Origin: Marinobacter sp. C7
GTDB lineage: Bacteria > Pseudomonadota > Gammaproteobacteria > Pseudomonadales > Oleiphilaceae
Assembly: GCF_022343555.1 (NCBI RefSeq)
Contig: NZ_JAKQZH010000001.1
Location: 1,054,001 to 1,118,000, forward strand
Reading direction: 5' to 3'
DNA length: 64,000 nucleotides
In this document: positions 11,282-21,372 of the stretch, in pieces
How positions within the stretch are numbered: the stretch's first letter is position 1
Layout: each line of letters begins with the position of its first letter
The notes under the pieces: generated by a model
What the model saw: only the letters and a program-made list of their open reading frames with translations
What the model was told of the DNA's origin: nothing
The model's database searches: none
Translations under genes and position numbers: made by a program

Positions 11282-11929
11282 ATGACAGATTCCATCACCA
11301 TCGCCTTGTCGAAGGGACGAATTCTCGAAGAAACCCTGCCGCTGCTGGCGGAAGCCGGCATCGAGCTGGTGGACGACGTGAAGAAATCCCGCAAGCTGGT
11401 GTTTCCGACCACCGATCCGGACGTTCGCGTACTGATCATCCGCGCTACCGACGTGCCGACCTATGTCCAGTACGGTGGTGCGGATCTTGGTGTGACCGGC
11501 AAGGATGTGCTGATGGAGCATGGTGCGGAGGGCTTGTACGAGCCGCTGGACCTGAACATCTCCCGCTGCCGCCTGATGACCGCCGGACCGAAAGGGCAGA
11601 CACCGCCGAACGGTCGTATCAAGGTGGCCACCAAGTTCGTCAACCTGGCTCGAAGGTACTATTCCGCCCAGGGCCGCCAGGCCGATATCATCAAATTGTA
11701 CGGGGCGATGGAGCTGGCGCCGATCCTTGGCCTGGCCGACGAGATCGTCGACATCGTCGATACCGGCAACACCCTGAAGGCCAACGGCCTTGAGGCCCGG
11801 GACCTGATCGAGCACATCAGCAGCCGTCTGGTGGTCAATCGCGCGTCCATGAAGATGAAACACGGGCGGATTAACCCCATAATCGAAAAGATGGCCGAAG
11901 CCGTAGAGAAGCGCCGAGAAGAAAAGTAG
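11282..11929 (+). CDS. hisG: HisG, ATP phosphoribosyltransferase (short form)
   Basis: The 215-residue enzyme starts [20 protein letters not shown] and contains [10 protein letters not shown]. It is the short form without the C-terminal regulatory domain, which needs HisZ; no hisZ is in the window. It catalyses the first step of histidine synthesis. The TAG stop (11927-11929) provides the first G of a palindromic repeat, so the repeat abuts the gene with no spacer. Confidence 0.96.
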   Translation: MTDSITIALSKGRILEETLPLLAEAGIELVDDVKKSRKLVFPTTDPDVRVLIIRATDVPTYVQYGGADLGVTGKDVLMEHGAEGLYEPLDLNISRCRLMTAGPKGQTPPNGRIKVATKFVNLARRYYSAQGRQADIIKLYGAMELAPILGLADEIVDIVDTGNTLKANGLEARDLIEHISSRLVVNRASMKMKHGRINPIIEKMAEAVEKRREEK

Positions 11930-12137
11930 GGGTCAGAAGAAAGCCTTCTTCTGACCCCGGGAACCTGGAACCGGCTCTGAAGTGAAATTGGGGTCAGATG
12001 AAAGCTTTCATCTGACCCCGCGTTTCGGCCGCGACTGCAATAGTCAGGGGTCTGAAGAACGCTTTCTTCTGACCCCGGTAAGTAAGAGTTGGCCCTGAAT
12101 TGAAGTTGGGGCCAGATGAAGACGTTCATCTGGCCCC
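11929..12137. repeat. Palindromic repeat cluster between hisG and hisD (4 copies)
   Basis: Copies lie at 11929-11958 (GAAGAA type), 11990-12019 (GATGAA type), 12047-12076 (GAAGAA) and 12108-12137. The last has GGGGCC in the left arm and GGCCCC in the right arm. Both changes keep base pairing, a compensatory pair. The first copy starts on the last base of the hisG stop codon. Confidence 0.95.
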
Positions 12138-12165
12138 TGTGTCCTCCCGAAGCAGGAACGATGAA

Positions 12166-13473
12166 ATGACCGACGTAACCATCAAACGACTGAATGCCTC
12201 CCAGAGCGACTTCGACAGCGCACTGGCCAGACTCCTGGCCTGGGACGACAGTGTTGATCATCAGGTAAACGAATCGGTCCGTCACATCCTGCACGAGGTG
12301 AAAACCCGTGGTGATCAGGCAGTCCTGGAATTCACCGAAAAGTTTGATCGCCTGACAGTCGGCTCCGTAGCCGAGCTGGAAATGGGCAAGGACCGGCTCC
12401 AGAAAAGCCTGGATGCGATCCCGGCGGACCAGCGTGAGGCGCTTGAGAAGGCGGCCGAGCGGATCCGCGATTACCACGAGCGCCAGGACCAGAAATCCTG
12501 GCAGTACCAGGACCAGGACGGCACAGTCCTGGGCCAGAAGGTAACGCCCCTGGACCGCGCCGGCCTCTACGTCCCGGGCGGCAAGGCGGCCTATCCGTCA
12601 TCCGTGCTGATGAACGCGATCCCCGCCAAGGTCGCCGGGGTCAGTGAAGTCATCATGGTCGTGCCGACACCGGATGGTGTGGTCAACGACATGGTACTGG
12701 CGGCAGCAGCAATCGCCGGCGTCGACCGCGTATTCACCATCGGTGGCGCCCAGGCCGTGGCCGCTCTGGCCTATGGCACGGATACCATTCCTTCCGTCGA
12801 CAAGATCGTCGGCCCGGGCAACATTTTCGTGGCCACGGCCAAGCGTGAGGTGTTCGGCGTGGTCGGCATCGACATGATCGCCGGCCCGTCCGAGATCCTG
12901 GTGATCTGTGACGGCAAGACCGATCCGGACTGGATCGCCATGGACCTGTTCTCCCAGGCCGAACATGACGAGCAGGCCCAGAGCATCCTGATCAGCCCGG
13001 ATGCGGAATTCCTGGATGCCGTGGAGGCCAGCATCAACAAGCTGCTGCCGACCATGGAGCGCGCCGACATCATCCGCACCTCCATGGCGGACCGGGCGGC
13101 CCTGATCCAGGTGGCCGATCTCAGGGAAGCTGCCGAAGTATCCAATCGCATCGCCCCGGAGCACCTGGAACTGTCCGTGGAGGATCCGCAGGCCATGCTG
13201 GACGACATCCGCCACGCGGGCGCCATCTTCATGGGCCGCTACACCGCCGAGGCCCTGGGCGACTACTGTGCCGGCCCGAACCACGTGCTGCCCACCAGCG
13301 GCACCGCACGGTTCTCCTCGCCGCTGGGCGTCTACGACTTCCAGAAACGCTCGTCCATCATCGGCTTCAGCGCCAGCGGCGCCGACCGCATGGGCCAGGT
13401 CGCCTCCGTCCTGGCGAGAGGTGAGGGCCTAACCGCCCACGCCCGTTCGGCGGAGTACCGGATCAAAGACTGA
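12166..13473 (+). CDS. hisD: HisD, histidinol dehydrogenase
   Basis: ATG 12166 ([17 protein letters not shown]) gives 435 residues, normal for HisD. An in-frame ATG at 12100 would translate through a palindromic repeat and is less likely. Conserved blocks include [16 protein letters not shown] and ADEHD-like [10 protein letters not shown]. The zinc enzyme oxidises histidinol to histidine in two NAD-dependent steps. Confidence 0.96.
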   Translation: MTDVTIKRLNASQSDFDSALARLLAWDDSVDHQVNESVRHILHEVKTRGDQAVLEFTEKFDRLTVGSVAELEMGKDRLQKSLDAIPADQREALEKAAERIRDYHERQDQKSWQYQDQDGTVLGQKVTPLDRAGLYVPGGKAAYPSSVLMNAIPAKVAGVSEVIMVVPTPDGVVNDMVLAAAAIAGVDRVFTIGGAQAVAALAYGTDTIPSVDKIVGPGNIFVATAKREVFGVVGIDMIAGPSEILVICDGKTDPDWIAMDLFSQAEHDEQAQSILISPDAEFLDAVEASINKLLPTMERADIIRTSMADRAALIQVADLREAAEVSNRIAPEHLELSVEDPQAMLDDIRHAGAIFMGRYTAEALGDYCAGPNHVLPTSGTARFSSPLGVYDFQKRSSIIGFSASGADRMGQVASVLARGEGLTAHARSAEYRIKD

Positions 13474-13489
13474 GTAGGGCCCCGAAGAC

Positions 13490-13567
13490 GGGGTCAGATG
13501 AAAGCTTTCATCTGACCCCGGTTTCACCCCCAACTCAGGGGTCAGAAGAACGCCTTCTTCTGACCCC
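13490..13567. repeat. Palindromic repeat pair downstream of hisD (2 copies)
   Basis: A perfect GATGAA-type copy is at 13490-13519 and a GAAGAA-type copy at 13538-13567, both between hisD and hisC. They are followed by an unrelated longer inverted repeat. Confidence 0.95.
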
Positions 13568-13585
13568 ATGTTCAGAATGTTTGCA

Positions 13586-13695
13586 GGCAGGTTGGCGAGG
13601 TTCCGCCCGGGAATGTAGAGGGCCATGGATGGCCCGAAACAAGCGCACATGGATGTGCTCGTAGCGGTTCCCGGACGGAACCTCGCCAACCTGCC
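13586..13695. repeat. Long structured inverted repeat between hisD and hisC
   Basis: Arms 13586-13613 and 13668-13695 are complementary over 28 bp with one mismatch; the outer 20 bp pair perfectly (GGCAGGTTGGCGAGGTTCCG). The 54-nt interior contains two small hairpins with the same loop context: GGCCAT-GG-ATGGCC at 13621-13634 and GCACAT-GG-ATGTGC at 13645-13658. The whole could fold as a cruciform-like three-stem structure. It is unrelated in sequence to the 30-bp family. It ends 18 bp before the hisC ATG. Confidence 0.9.
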
Positions 13696-13713
13696 GTCGA
13701 CTCGGAGTCAAAA

Positions 13714-14766
13714 ATGAGCAAATTCTGGAGCCCCCTGGTAAACGACCTGGTCCCCTACGTTCCGGGCGAGCAGCCCAAGATGGCGAACCTGGTCAAACTC
13801 AACACCAACGAAAACCCCTTCGGCCCGTCGCCCAGGGTGATCGAGGCGATCCAGGCCGAACTGAACGACAACCTCCGCCTCTACCCGGACCCGGAAGGCG
13901 AGGCCCTGCGCCAGACCATCGCCGACTACCACAACGTCCAGCCGGAGCAGGTGTTCCTCGGCAACGGCTCCGACGAAGTCCTGGCCCATATCTTCTACGC
14001 CCTGTTCCAGCACGGCGAGCCGATCCTGTTCCCGGACGTGACCTACAGTTTCTACCCGGTGTACTGCGGCCTGTATAACATCGAGGGCAGGAAAGTACCG
14101 CTGACCGACAGCTTCGAGATCAACCCCGAGGATTACCGGCAGCCCAATGGCGGCGTCATCTTCCCGAACCCCAACGCGCCGACGGGTCGCTACCTGCCCC
14201 TTGAACAGGTGGAGGCGATCATCCGGGCCAATCCGGATCGTGTGGTGGTGGTTGACGAAGCCTACGTGGATTTTGGCGGCGAGAGCGCGATTACCCTGGT
14301 CGACAAATACCCGAACCTGTTGGTCAGCCAGACCCTGTCCAAGGCCCGGTCACTGGCGGGTTTGCGAGTCGGCCTCGCTGTCGGTCACAAGGATTTGATC
14401 GAAGCCTTGAACCGGGTCAAGAACAGCTTCAACAGCTATCCGCTCGACCGGCTGGCACTGGCTGGTGCGAAGGCAGCCTATGAGGATGACGCCTGGTTCC
14501 GGAAGTGTTGTGACGGGGTGATCAGTGAGCGCGAACGTGTAACGGAAGCACTGGAAAGCATGGGCTTCGAAGTCCTGCCATCCAAAGCCAATTTCGTTTT
14601 TGCCCGCCACAAGGAACAATCCGGTGAGGCGCTGGCCAAAGGCCTCAGGGCGCAGGGCATCATCGTCCGGCACTTCGACAAGCCCAGAATCAGTGATTTC
14701 CTGCGGATTACGATCGGTACTGCGGAACAGAATGACGCATTGATCAAGGGCCTTCAGTCCCTCTAG
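13714..14766 (+). CDS. hisC: HisC, histidinol-phosphate aminotransferase
   Basis: The 350-residue fold-type I PLP enzyme has the HisC core [12 protein letters not shown], the aspartate motif [10 protein letters not shown] and the PLP lysine in [16 protein letters not shown]. It makes histidinol phosphate from imidazole acetol phosphate. A GGAG ribosome site lies just before ATG, directly after the long inverted repeat. Confidence 0.96.
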   Translation: MSKFWSPLVNDLVPYVPGEQPKMANLVKLNTNENPFGPSPRVIEAIQAELNDNLRLYPDPEGEALRQTIADYHNVQPEQVFLGNGSDEVLAHIFYALFQHGEPILFPDVTYSFYPVYCGLYNIEGRKVPLTDSFEINPEDYRQPNGGVIFPNPNAPTGRYLPLEQVEAIIRANPDRVVVVDEAYVDFGGESAITLVDKYPNLLVSQTLSKARSLAGLRVGLAVGHKDLIEALNRVKNSFNSYPLDRLALAGAKAAYEDDAWFRKCCDGVISERERVTEALESMGFEVLPSKANFVFARHKEQSGEALAKGLRAQGIIVRHFDKPRISDFLRITIGTAEQNDALIKGLQSL

Positions 14767-14834
14767 CCTTCATGGTCTGCGGGTAGCGCAGGGCAGGGCT
14801 GACGCCAAACTGGCACCGTTTTCAGGAGCAACTC

Positions 14835-15578
14835 ATGGCAGACAGAAACGACATCATTCAGAAAATCAACGAATGGCTCCAGCCCGAAAACTTTCAGGAC
14901 TACAGCCCCAACGGCCTCCAGGTCGAGGGTAAGGACGACATCCGTACCCTCATCACCGGTGTAACCGCGTCCAGGGCGCTGATCGAAGCCGCCATCGACG
15001 CCAATGCCGACATGATCCTCGTCCACCACGGCTACTTCTGGAAAGGCGAGGATCAGCGTATCCGGGGTATGAAGCGCGAGCGCCTGAAGCAACTGCTCGA
15101 TCACGACATCAACCTCGTCGCTTACCACCTGCCATTGGACGATCACCCGGAATACGGCAACAACCGCCAACTCGCCGATGTCCTTGATATCAAAAATCCT
15201 CGCCCATTAGGGGGGCTGGTCTGGGAAGGCGAGCTGCAGGAGGCGATGAGCCCGGAAAAGTTCGGCCTCCACATCGCCCGAAAACTCCACCGCGAACCTC
15301 TCTGGGTTGGAGAGGGCAAGCAGGACATCAAACGGGTAGGCTGGTGCACCGGCGCTGCGCAGGGTTTCATCAACACTGCCCTGGATGCCGGCCTGGATGC
15401 GTATATCAGCGGGGAAATATCAGAGCCGACGACTCATACTGCGCGGGAGTGTGGTATTCACTACTTTGCTGCCGGCCATCATGCGACGGAGCGTTATGGT
15501 GTGCAGGCGCTGGGGAGGGCGTTGGAAAAGGAATTCGGGATCACCCACACCTTCATTGATTGCGATAACCCGGTGTGA
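14835..15578 (+). CDS. Nif3-like / YbgI-family dinuclear metal-centre protein
   Basis: The 247-residue protein shows NIF3/DUF34 motifs: SPNGLQVEGK, ILVHHGYFWKG and a C-terminal AGHHATERYGVQALG, whose histidines and glutamate form the two-metal site of the hexamer. E. coli YbgI is reported to affect GTP cyclohydrolase I-type reactions and envelope stress, but the function is not settled. A strong AGGAG ribosome site precedes ATG. Confidence 0.9.
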   Translation: MADRNDIIQKINEWLQPENFQDYSPNGLQVEGKDDIRTLITGVTASRALIEAAIDANADMILVHHGYFWKGEDQRIRGMKRERLKQLLDHDINLVAYHLPLDDHPEYGNNRQLADVLDIKNPRPLGGLVWEGELQEAMSPEKFGLHIARKLHREPLWVGEGKQDIKRVGWCTGAAQGFINTALDAGLDAYISGEISEPTTHTARECGIHYFAAGHHATERYGVQALGRALEKEFGITHTFIDCDNPV

Positions 15579-15588
15579 ACTCGAAGAC

Positions 15589-15671
15589 GGGGTCAGAAGA
15601 ACGCCTTCTTCTGACCCCATGTTCTGCGCCAACTCAATGCAGGGGTCTGAAGAACACTTTCTTCTGACCCC
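15589..15671. repeat. Palindromic repeat pair between convergent nif3-like and zapG genes (2 copies)
   Basis: GAAGAA-type copies lie at 15589-15618 and 15642-15671, between the stop of the nif3-like gene (+) and the stop of zapG (-). No T-run follows either copy, so they are not standard intrinsic terminators. Confidence 0.95.
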
Positions 15672-15700
15672 AACCTGGACCAACCCCCAGCTCCAAAAAC

Positions 15701-16144
15701 TCAGGCCTCAGAAGCCTTCTTCTCCTTATCCAGCCCAAAGTCCTCGGCAAGGGTCCCTTTGGCCTCAGGATCCTTCTTCGGCGCGTAATCCCGGGGAGGC
15801 TCTGACGGTGCGTCCTCGCGTACTTCCTCGAGGCGCTTCTTGGAGGTCTCCTGCTGGAGTTCCTCCATCCAGTCCTCGTCGTTGCAAAGACGATTCGCGC
15901 CACGGGCCATGTGCTGATTCACGTCGCGGTAGGCATCGTTGAACCGCCGCAACAAATGGGCTGACTCCATGAAGTGCTCATTCACCTGAGCCTGGTAACG
16001 AGTGAACTCGCTGCGCAGCTCGTCAATCTGCTGCTCTGCACGGCGTTGCCGCAGAGTCTGTCCCTGACCGGAGCGGCCAACCAATACCCCGATGACAATG
16101 CCAACAACCAAAGCGGCAATCGCTGCCAGAATCAGGTTCGTCAT
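15701..16144 (-). CDS. zapG: ZapG (YhcB/DUF1043), cell-division and envelope membrane protein
   Basis: The 147-residue protein has one N-terminal membrane helix (residues 4-22, LILAAIAALVVGIVIGVLV). A coiled-coil (QQIDELRSEFTRYQAQVNEH) and the YhcB motif HLLRRFNDAYRDVNQHMA follow. YhcB/ZapG links division, peptidoglycan and LPS synthesis. It is divergent from zapE, the usual neighbour of division genes in this order. Confidence 0.88.
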   Translation of the reverse strand: MTNLILAAIAALVVGIVIGVLVGRSGQGQTLRQRRAEQQIDELRSEFTRYQAQVNEHFMESAHLLRRFNDAYRDVNQHMARGANRLCNDEDWMEELQQETSKKRLEEVREDAPSEPPRDYAPKKDPEAKGTLAEDFGLDKEKKASEA

Positions 16145-16339
16145 ATGCTGTGTCGTCCTTTTAGCTAGAAATGAGCCAAGCCCTCAACGCAGTATAACGC
16201 GCCGGGGTGCTCCCCGCCCACGCTTACTGCCTGCAACAATCGTCGTATTGCCTCTGTGACTGCTGCGAATGGCGAAATATTGCGAAATAAGCGACAATAC
16301 CGCGCCCAAATTTATTGTCCAACTTCCGGGAATACCTTG

Positions 16340-17473
16340 ATGACAGCAGCGATGTCCTCCGAAACCAGTGCGAACCTGAGTCCTTGGCAGCGGTACCTGA
16401 AGGATCTTGAACGCCCGGATTTTCACAAGGACCCGGCCCAGGAAGATGCTGTAAAGCGCCTGCAGGCACTGTACGACAAACTGGTCGAAGCTGAAAGTGA
16501 GCGTAACAAAGCCATGACCAAGCTTCGCCGCAAGCTCAGGAAGGGCAGGGAAGAGCCGGTCAAGGGCCTGTACTTCTGGGGCGGTGTCGGCCGCGGCAAG
16601 ACCTACCTGATGGACACCTTCTACGAGTCCCTGCCGTTTGATCGCAAGATGCGGGTGCATTTCCACCGCTTCATGCAGCGGGTCCATAACGAACTCAAGG
16701 CCCTCAAGGGCGAGAAAAACCCGCTGGAGATGGTCTCAAAGAAGTTTGCCGACGAAACCAGGGTCATCTGTTTTGACGAATTCTTTGTCTCCGATATCGG
16801 TGACGCCATGATCCTTGCCACGCTTATGGATGGCCTGTTCTCCCGTGGTGTGACCCTGGTGTGTACCTCCAACATCGTACCCGACGGCCTTTACAAGGAC
16901 GGCCTCCAGCGCCAGCGTTTCCTGCCGGCGATCGACCTGGTGAAAAAGCACACCGAGGTGGTCAACGTGGACGGTGGAGTGGATTATCGCCTCCGCACCC
17001 TGGAACAGGCAGAGCTCTATCACTGCCCGCTGGACGACCAGGCCGATGTGAGCCTGCGCGAAAGCTTTGACCGCCTGGCAGTGGAAGCTGCCAAGCACAG
17101 CAAGACCATGGAGATCAACGGCCGCAAGATCCCGGCGCAGGCCCACGCCGATGACGTGGTGTGGTTCGATTTCGTCGACGTGTGCGACGGCCCCCGTTCC
17201 CAGAACGACTACATCGAAATGGCCCGTCAGTTCCATGCCATCATCATCAGCAACGTACCGGTTCTCGGCGGCGACAAGGACGACCAGGCCCGTCGGTTCA
17301 TCAACATGATCGACGAATTCTACGACCGCAACGTCAAAGTCATCATATCCGCTGCCGCGCCAATCACCGAACTCTATGCTGGCGGCCGCCTCAGTTTTGA
17401 ATTCGAGCGCACCGAATCCCGGTTGCTCGAGATGCAGTCCCACGAATACCTGGAGGCGCCGCACAAACCGTAG
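16340..17473 (+). CDS. zapE: ZapE, cell-division AFG1-like ATPase
   Basis: Start ATG 16340 gives 377 residues; other in-frame starts lie at 16256 and 16352. The AFG1/ZapE fold is clear: LYFWGGVGRGKTYLMDTFYE (Walker A), CFDEFFVSDIGDAMILA (Walker B) and CTSNIVPDGLYKDGLQRQRF. ZapE is an ATPase that acts on the Z-ring during constriction. It is divergent from zapG. Confidence 0.93.
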   Translation: MTAAMSSETSANLSPWQRYLKDLERPDFHKDPAQEDAVKRLQALYDKLVEAESERNKAMTKLRRKLRKGREEPVKGLYFWGGVGRGKTYLMDTFYESLPFDRKMRVHFHRFMQRVHNELKALKGEKNPLEMVSKKFADETRVICFDEFFVSDIGDAMILATLMDGLFSRGVTLVCTSNIVPDGLYKDGLQRQRFLPAIDLVKKHTEVVNVDGGVDYRLRTLEQAELYHCPLDDQADVSLRESFDRLAVEAAKHSKTMEINGRKIPAQAHADDVVWFDFVDVCDGPRSQNDYIEMARQFHAIIISNVPVLGGDKDDQARRFINMIDEFYDRNVKVIISAAAPITELYAGGRLSFEFERTESRLLEMQSHEYLEAPHKP

Positions 17474-17500
17474 GTTGGCTCAGGGCGCTGAAATACCCCA

Positions 17501-17759
17501 GGGGTCTGAAGAACTTCGTTCTTCTGACCCCATCTTGGAATCAAACTCCGAGCCAAACCGCGAACACGGGGTCAGAAGAAAGCTTTCTTCAGACCCCAAT
17601 GTCGAACCCAACTCAGGGGTCTGAAGAACTCGTTCTTCTGACCCCAACTTCAACCCATACTCAGGGGTCTGATCAACTTATTGATCTGACCCCAAGTTAA
17701 ACCAACCCCCAACATCAAAAACTAAAAAAGGGGTCAGATGAACAAGTTCATCAGACCCC
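17501..17759. repeat. Palindromic repeat cluster between zapE and thiolase (5 copies)
   Basis: Copies are at 17501-17531 (31 bp, 5-nt centre), 17568-17597, 17616-17645, 17664-17693 and 17730-17759. The fourth is the only GATCAA/TTGATC variant, with both arms changed together. The 318-bp gap 17474-17791 is almost filled. An in-frame ATG inside the last copy (17738) reads into the thiolase gene but is not its likely start. Confidence 0.95.
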
Positions 17760-17791
17760 AAACCCAAACAAAATCGAGAGGTCCACAAACC

Positions 17792-18976
17792 ATGAGCAAC
17801 GACAACGTAGTCATCGTCAGCGGCGTGCGCACCCCCATGGGTGGGTTCATGGGTAGCCTGGCGGATGTTCCCGCCACCGAGCTCGGTGCCATCACCATCG
17901 CCGAGGCCGTCAAGCGCGCAGGCCTGCAGCCGGCGGACGTCCAGGAAGTCATCATGGGCAACGTGCTGCCCGCCGGTCTCAAGCAGGGCCCGGCCCGTCA
18001 GGCCATGCGTCAGGCAGGCCTGCCTGACAATACCGGTGCCACCACCATCAACAAACTGTGTGGTTCGGGCATGAAGGCCACCATGTTTGCCCACGACCTG
18101 ATCAAGGCCGGCAGCAACGACATCATGGTCGCCGGCGGTATGGAGAGTATGTCCAATGCGCCTTACGTGCTCCTCGGTGCCCGTAAAGGTTACCGCATGG
18201 GCCCCGGCCAGGCGCCGCAGGATCACATGTTCCTGGACGGTCTGGAGGACGCAGAGACCGGCCGCCTGATGGGGGCTTTCGCCCAGGACATGGCGGACAA
18301 GAAAGGCTACACCCGGGAAGAAATGGACGAATACGCTATCCGCTCCCTGACCCGCGCCAAGAAAGCCATCGAGGAAGGTCTGCTGAAGGACGAGATCATT
18401 CCGGTGACCGTCAAGACCCGCAAGGGCGAGGTCGTGGTCGCGGACGATGAGCAGCCCCACAACGCCAACATCGAGAAAATCCCGAGCCTCCGGCCGGCGT
18501 TCAAGAAAGATGGCACCGTGACCGCTGCCAACTCCTCCTCCATCTCCGACGGCGCCTCCGCGCTGTTGCTGATGCGGGAGTCCGAGGCCGAGAAGCGCGG
18601 CCTCAAGCCGCTGGCCCGGATTGTGGCTCACAGCACCCAGTCCCAGCACCCCTCCGAGTTTACCTGCGCGCCGGTGGGCGCCATCGAAACCCTGCTTGGC
18701 AAGACCGGCTGGAGCAAGAACGATGTCGACCTGTTCGAGATCAACGAAGCCTTCGCCATGGTCGCCATGATGCCGATCAAGGAACTCGGCCTCGACCCGG
18801 AGAAAGTCAACATCCACGGCGGCGCCTGTGCCCAGGGTCACCCCGTTGGTTCCACCGGCTCCCGCCTGCTGGTCACCCTGATGCACTCGCTCAAGCACTA
18901 CGGCAAGAAAAAGGGCATCGCCGCCCTGTGCATCGGCGGAGGCGAAGCCACCGCCATGGCCATCGAAATGCTCTGA
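17792..18976 (+). CDS. Acetyl-CoA C-acetyltransferase (thiolase)
   Basis: ATG 17792 (MSNDNVVIVSGVRTPMGGF) gives 394 residues, the normal thiolase length. The nucleophile Cys lies in NKLCGSGMKA, and the C-terminal catalytic blocks are NEAFAM, HGGACAQGHPVGSTGSR and CIGGGEATAMAIE. It condenses or cleaves acetyl-CoA/acetoacetyl-CoA; the sequence alone does not separate a PHB/ketone-body role from beta-oxidation. A GAGAGG ribosome site lies about 10 bp upstream. No partner genes are next to it. Confidence 0.92.
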   Translation: MSNDNVVIVSGVRTPMGGFMGSLADVPATELGAITIAEAVKRAGLQPADVQEVIMGNVLPAGLKQGPARQAMRQAGLPDNTGATTINKLCGSGMKATMFAHDLIKAGSNDIMVAGGMESMSNAPYVLLGARKGYRMGPGQAPQDHMFLDGLEDAETGRLMGAFAQDMADKKGYTREEMDEYAIRSLTRAKKAIEEGLLKDEIIPVTVKTRKGEVVVADDEQPHNANIEKIPSLRPAFKKDGTVTAANSSSISDGASALLLMRESEAEKRGLKPLARIVAHSTQSQHPSEFTCAPVGAIETLLGKTGWSKNDVDLFEINEAFAMVAMMPIKELGLDPEKVNIHGGACAQGHPVGSTGSRLLVTLMHSLKHYGKKKGIAALCIGGGEATAMAIEML

Positions 18977-19004
18977 GGTGGCCTCGCGGGGGCGATTCGA
19001 AGAC

Positions 19005-19232
19005 GGGTTCAGATGAAAGCCTTCATCTGACCCCATTTTCCCCTCCCGCCCAGGCACGATCCCAAACCGGGGTCAGAAGAACGCTTTCTTCTGACCCCTT
19101 TTTTACCCTCCCACCGAATCAAGACGGCTACCCCGGGGGTCTGAAGAAGCTTTTCTCTTCTGACCCCATGTTCAGCTCGTATGGCGTCAGCGTTCGAATT
19201 CTGGGGTCAGATGAAGGCTTTCATCAGACCCC
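19005..19232. repeat. Palindromic repeat cluster downstream of thiolase (4 copies)
   Basis: Copies lie at 19005-19034 (left arm GGGTTC, one mismatch), 19069-19098, 19136-19167 (32 bp, longer centre) and 19203-19232. The copy at 19069 is followed by six T residues and could also act as a terminator. The rest of the 529-bp gap, 19233-19505, is repeat-free and must hold the promoter of the DUF1302 gene, but no convincing -35/-10 pair was found. Confidence 0.93.
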
Positions 19233-19505
19233 TGTGCATGCCCCCTGGCCAGTATCCGCCCCGGCGCGGGCTCCATCCCTCTCTTTTTTGGTTGCAACCA
19301 AATTTCTTGTCTATAGTGATCACTGTGCGAAGTAACCGGGCGGCCAGCGGGGTGTGATAGCAAAATCATACTTTTGACTGATCAAAGCCCCCAACACCGT
19401 TAGCTATAGTGCCAACATCACGAGCACTGTGCATGAAGCCTCCAATACATCGTGAACACCAATAATCAGAGCAGCGACTCAGAACAACAATGGAGTAGCC
19501 TTCCA

Positions 19506-21338
19506 ATGACAAGAAAAACTCATCAATGGCAGCGTTGGACCAAACTTCCGCTGGCCGTGGCGATTGCCGCCGGTACTGCCGGCCAGGCTTCCGCCTACTC
19601 GTTCTACATGGGAGACGTGGAAGCCCAGTTCAATACAACGCTGTCCGCTGGTGTGGGATGGCGGGTCGAGGATCGGGACAAGCGACTGATTGCCCAGGGT
19701 AACCTGGGGCCCGAGTTCGCCAACACCGACGTAGGCGCATCGACAAACAACTACGATGACGGCAACCTGAACTTCGAGAAGGGCGATACCTACTCCAAGA
19801 TTGTCAAAGGCAACAGTGAGCTGTTCCTCGACTACGCGGTGGATAGCGATACCCTGACCCGGGTCGGGGGCTTCCTCCGTGGCCGTTACTGGTACGATTT
19901 CGAGCTGAAGGACGAGAGCCGCGCCGTCGATTACGTCGGTCAGCAGCGTGAGCTCAACCCGGAAGCCAAAGACAACGCGTCAGGTGGTGAAATCCTGGAC
20001 GCCTACGTCTTCTCCGACTGGTATCTTGGCAACGTTCCCCTGAGCCTCCGTTATGGCAAACAGGTGCTGAGCTGGGGTGAGAGCACGTTCATTCAGGGTG
20101 GTATCAACACCATCAACCCGGTTGACGTCCCCGCTTTCCGGGCGCCGGGCTCGGAGCTGAAGGACGCGCTGCTGCCGGTTGAGATGTTCTACGCTTCTGC
20201 CGGTGTTACCCAGAACATCACACTGGAAACCTTCGTCCAGACGGACTGGGAGCCGGTGCGTCCGGATGACTGCGGCACCTTCTTCTCCACCAACGATTTT
20301 GCGCCTGATGGCTGTGGCCCGGTATTGCTGGCCGGCCAGCTGCCGGATTCCCAGGCCTACGCCCAGGGCTTTATCGCGCCGCGTGAAGGCGACCGTGAGG
20401 CCGATGAAAAAGACCAGTTCGGTGTGGCCATGCGCTGGTACGTGCCGGCCCTGAACGACTCCGAGCTTGGCTTCTACTACATCAAGTACAACAGCCGCCT
20501 GCCGTACGTCAGCGGTGTCGTGAACAACCCGGACGAAGGCGTTTCCTTCCCGTCCTACTTCATCGAGTACCCGGAGAACATCGATCTCTACGGTATCAGC
20601 ATCAACACCACCACCCCGGGTGGCTGGTCCCTGGGTGCGGAATACAGCTTCCGCGAGAACCTGCCACTGCAGTGGAACGCATTCGAGCTGATCTACGGTG
20701 GTCTGCAGCTGACCAACCCGGTCACCGGTGAGAACGCGAGTCTGCTTCAGGACCAGCGTGAGGCGGAAGCCGGTGGTGCTGACCTGTCCGGACTGGACGT
20801 TTCCGGTTGGGACCGGTACAAGGTCTCCCAGGCCCAGTTCACCCTGATCAAGTTCTTTGACCAGGTCATGGGTGCCAGCCGTCTGTCCTTCATCACCGAG
20901 TTCGGTGCGACCTACGTTCACGACCTGCCGGATGAAGACGAAGCCCTCTACGGCCGTTCCGGTACCTTCGGTGTCGGTACCCGCCCGGGTGGTGGGTGTG
21001 AGGAGCTGAACCTCAACGATACCTATTGTACAACTGACGGCTTCACCACCGACTTCTCCTGGGGCTATCGCGCCCGTTTCGTCTGGGACTACCCGAACGT
21101 GTTTGCCGGTATCAACCTGTCTCCGCAGCTGGCCTGGAGCCACGACGTCCAGGGCTACAGCCCGCAGCCGGGTGGCGCCTTCAACGAGGGTAGCAAGGCG
21201 ATCGGCCTGTCCCTGCAGGCGGTGTACCAGAACAAGATTACCGGTAACATCGGTTACACAAACTTTTTCGGCGGGAAGCCGTATAACGAGTTGACTGACC
21301 GAGATTTCGTGAGCGCGAGCGTTTCGTACTCCTTCTGA
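19506..21338 (+). CDS. DUF1302 family outer-membrane-type protein
   Basis: The start is taken at ATG 19506 with GGAG ten bases upstream, giving 610 residues and a clear signal peptide (KLPLAVAIAAGTAGQASA). A GTG at 19452 is the alternative. The mature part is rich in aromatic and glycine-containing beta strands (SLRYGKQVLSWGESTFIQGG, typical of DUF1302) and ends in YSF, as outer-membrane barrels do. Paired DUF1302/DUF1329 genes are found near catabolism of hydrophobic compounds; the function is unproven. It is 34 bp upstream of the DUF1329 gene. Confidence 0.85.
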   Translation: MTRKTHQWQRWTKLPLAVAIAAGTAGQASAYSFYMGDVEAQFNTTLSAGVGWRVEDRDKRLIAQGNLGPEFANTDVGASTNNYDDGNLNFEKGDTYSKIVKGNSELFLDYAVDSDTLTRVGGFLRGRYWYDFELKDESRAVDYVGQQRELNPEAKDNASGGEILDAYVFSDWYLGNVPLSLRYGKQVLSWGESTFIQGGINTINPVDVPAFRAPGSELKDALLPVEMFYASAGVTQNITLETFVQTDWEPVRPDDCGTFFSTNDFAPDGCGPVLLAGQLPDSQAYAQGFIAPREGDREADEKDQFGVAMRWYVPALNDSELGFYYIKYNSRLPYVSGVVNNPDEGVSFPSYFIEYPENIDLYGISINTTTPGGWSLGAEYSFRENLPLQWNAFELIYGGLQLTNPVTGENASLLQDQREAEAGGADLSGLDVSGWDRYKVSQAQFTLIKFFDQVMGASRLSFITEFGATYVHDLPDEDEALYGRSGTFGVGTRPGGGCEELNLNDTYCTTDGFTTDFSWGYRARFVWDYPNVFAGINLSPQLAWSHDVQGYSPQPGGAFNEGSKAIGLSLQAVYQNKITGNIGYTNFFGGKPYNELTDRDFVSASVSYSF

Positions 21339-21372
21339 ACCGGAAAACAATTCGTCTGACGAGGAAACCTAA

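Noticed and set aside
12100..12165. HisD starting at ATG 12100
   Set aside because: It would translate a palindromic repeat; ATG 12166 fits the family N terminus.
17738..17791. Thiolase starting inside a repeat (17738)
   Set aside because: The repeat-encoded start MNKFIRP is not found in thiolases; ATG 17792 has a ribosome site and matches the family.
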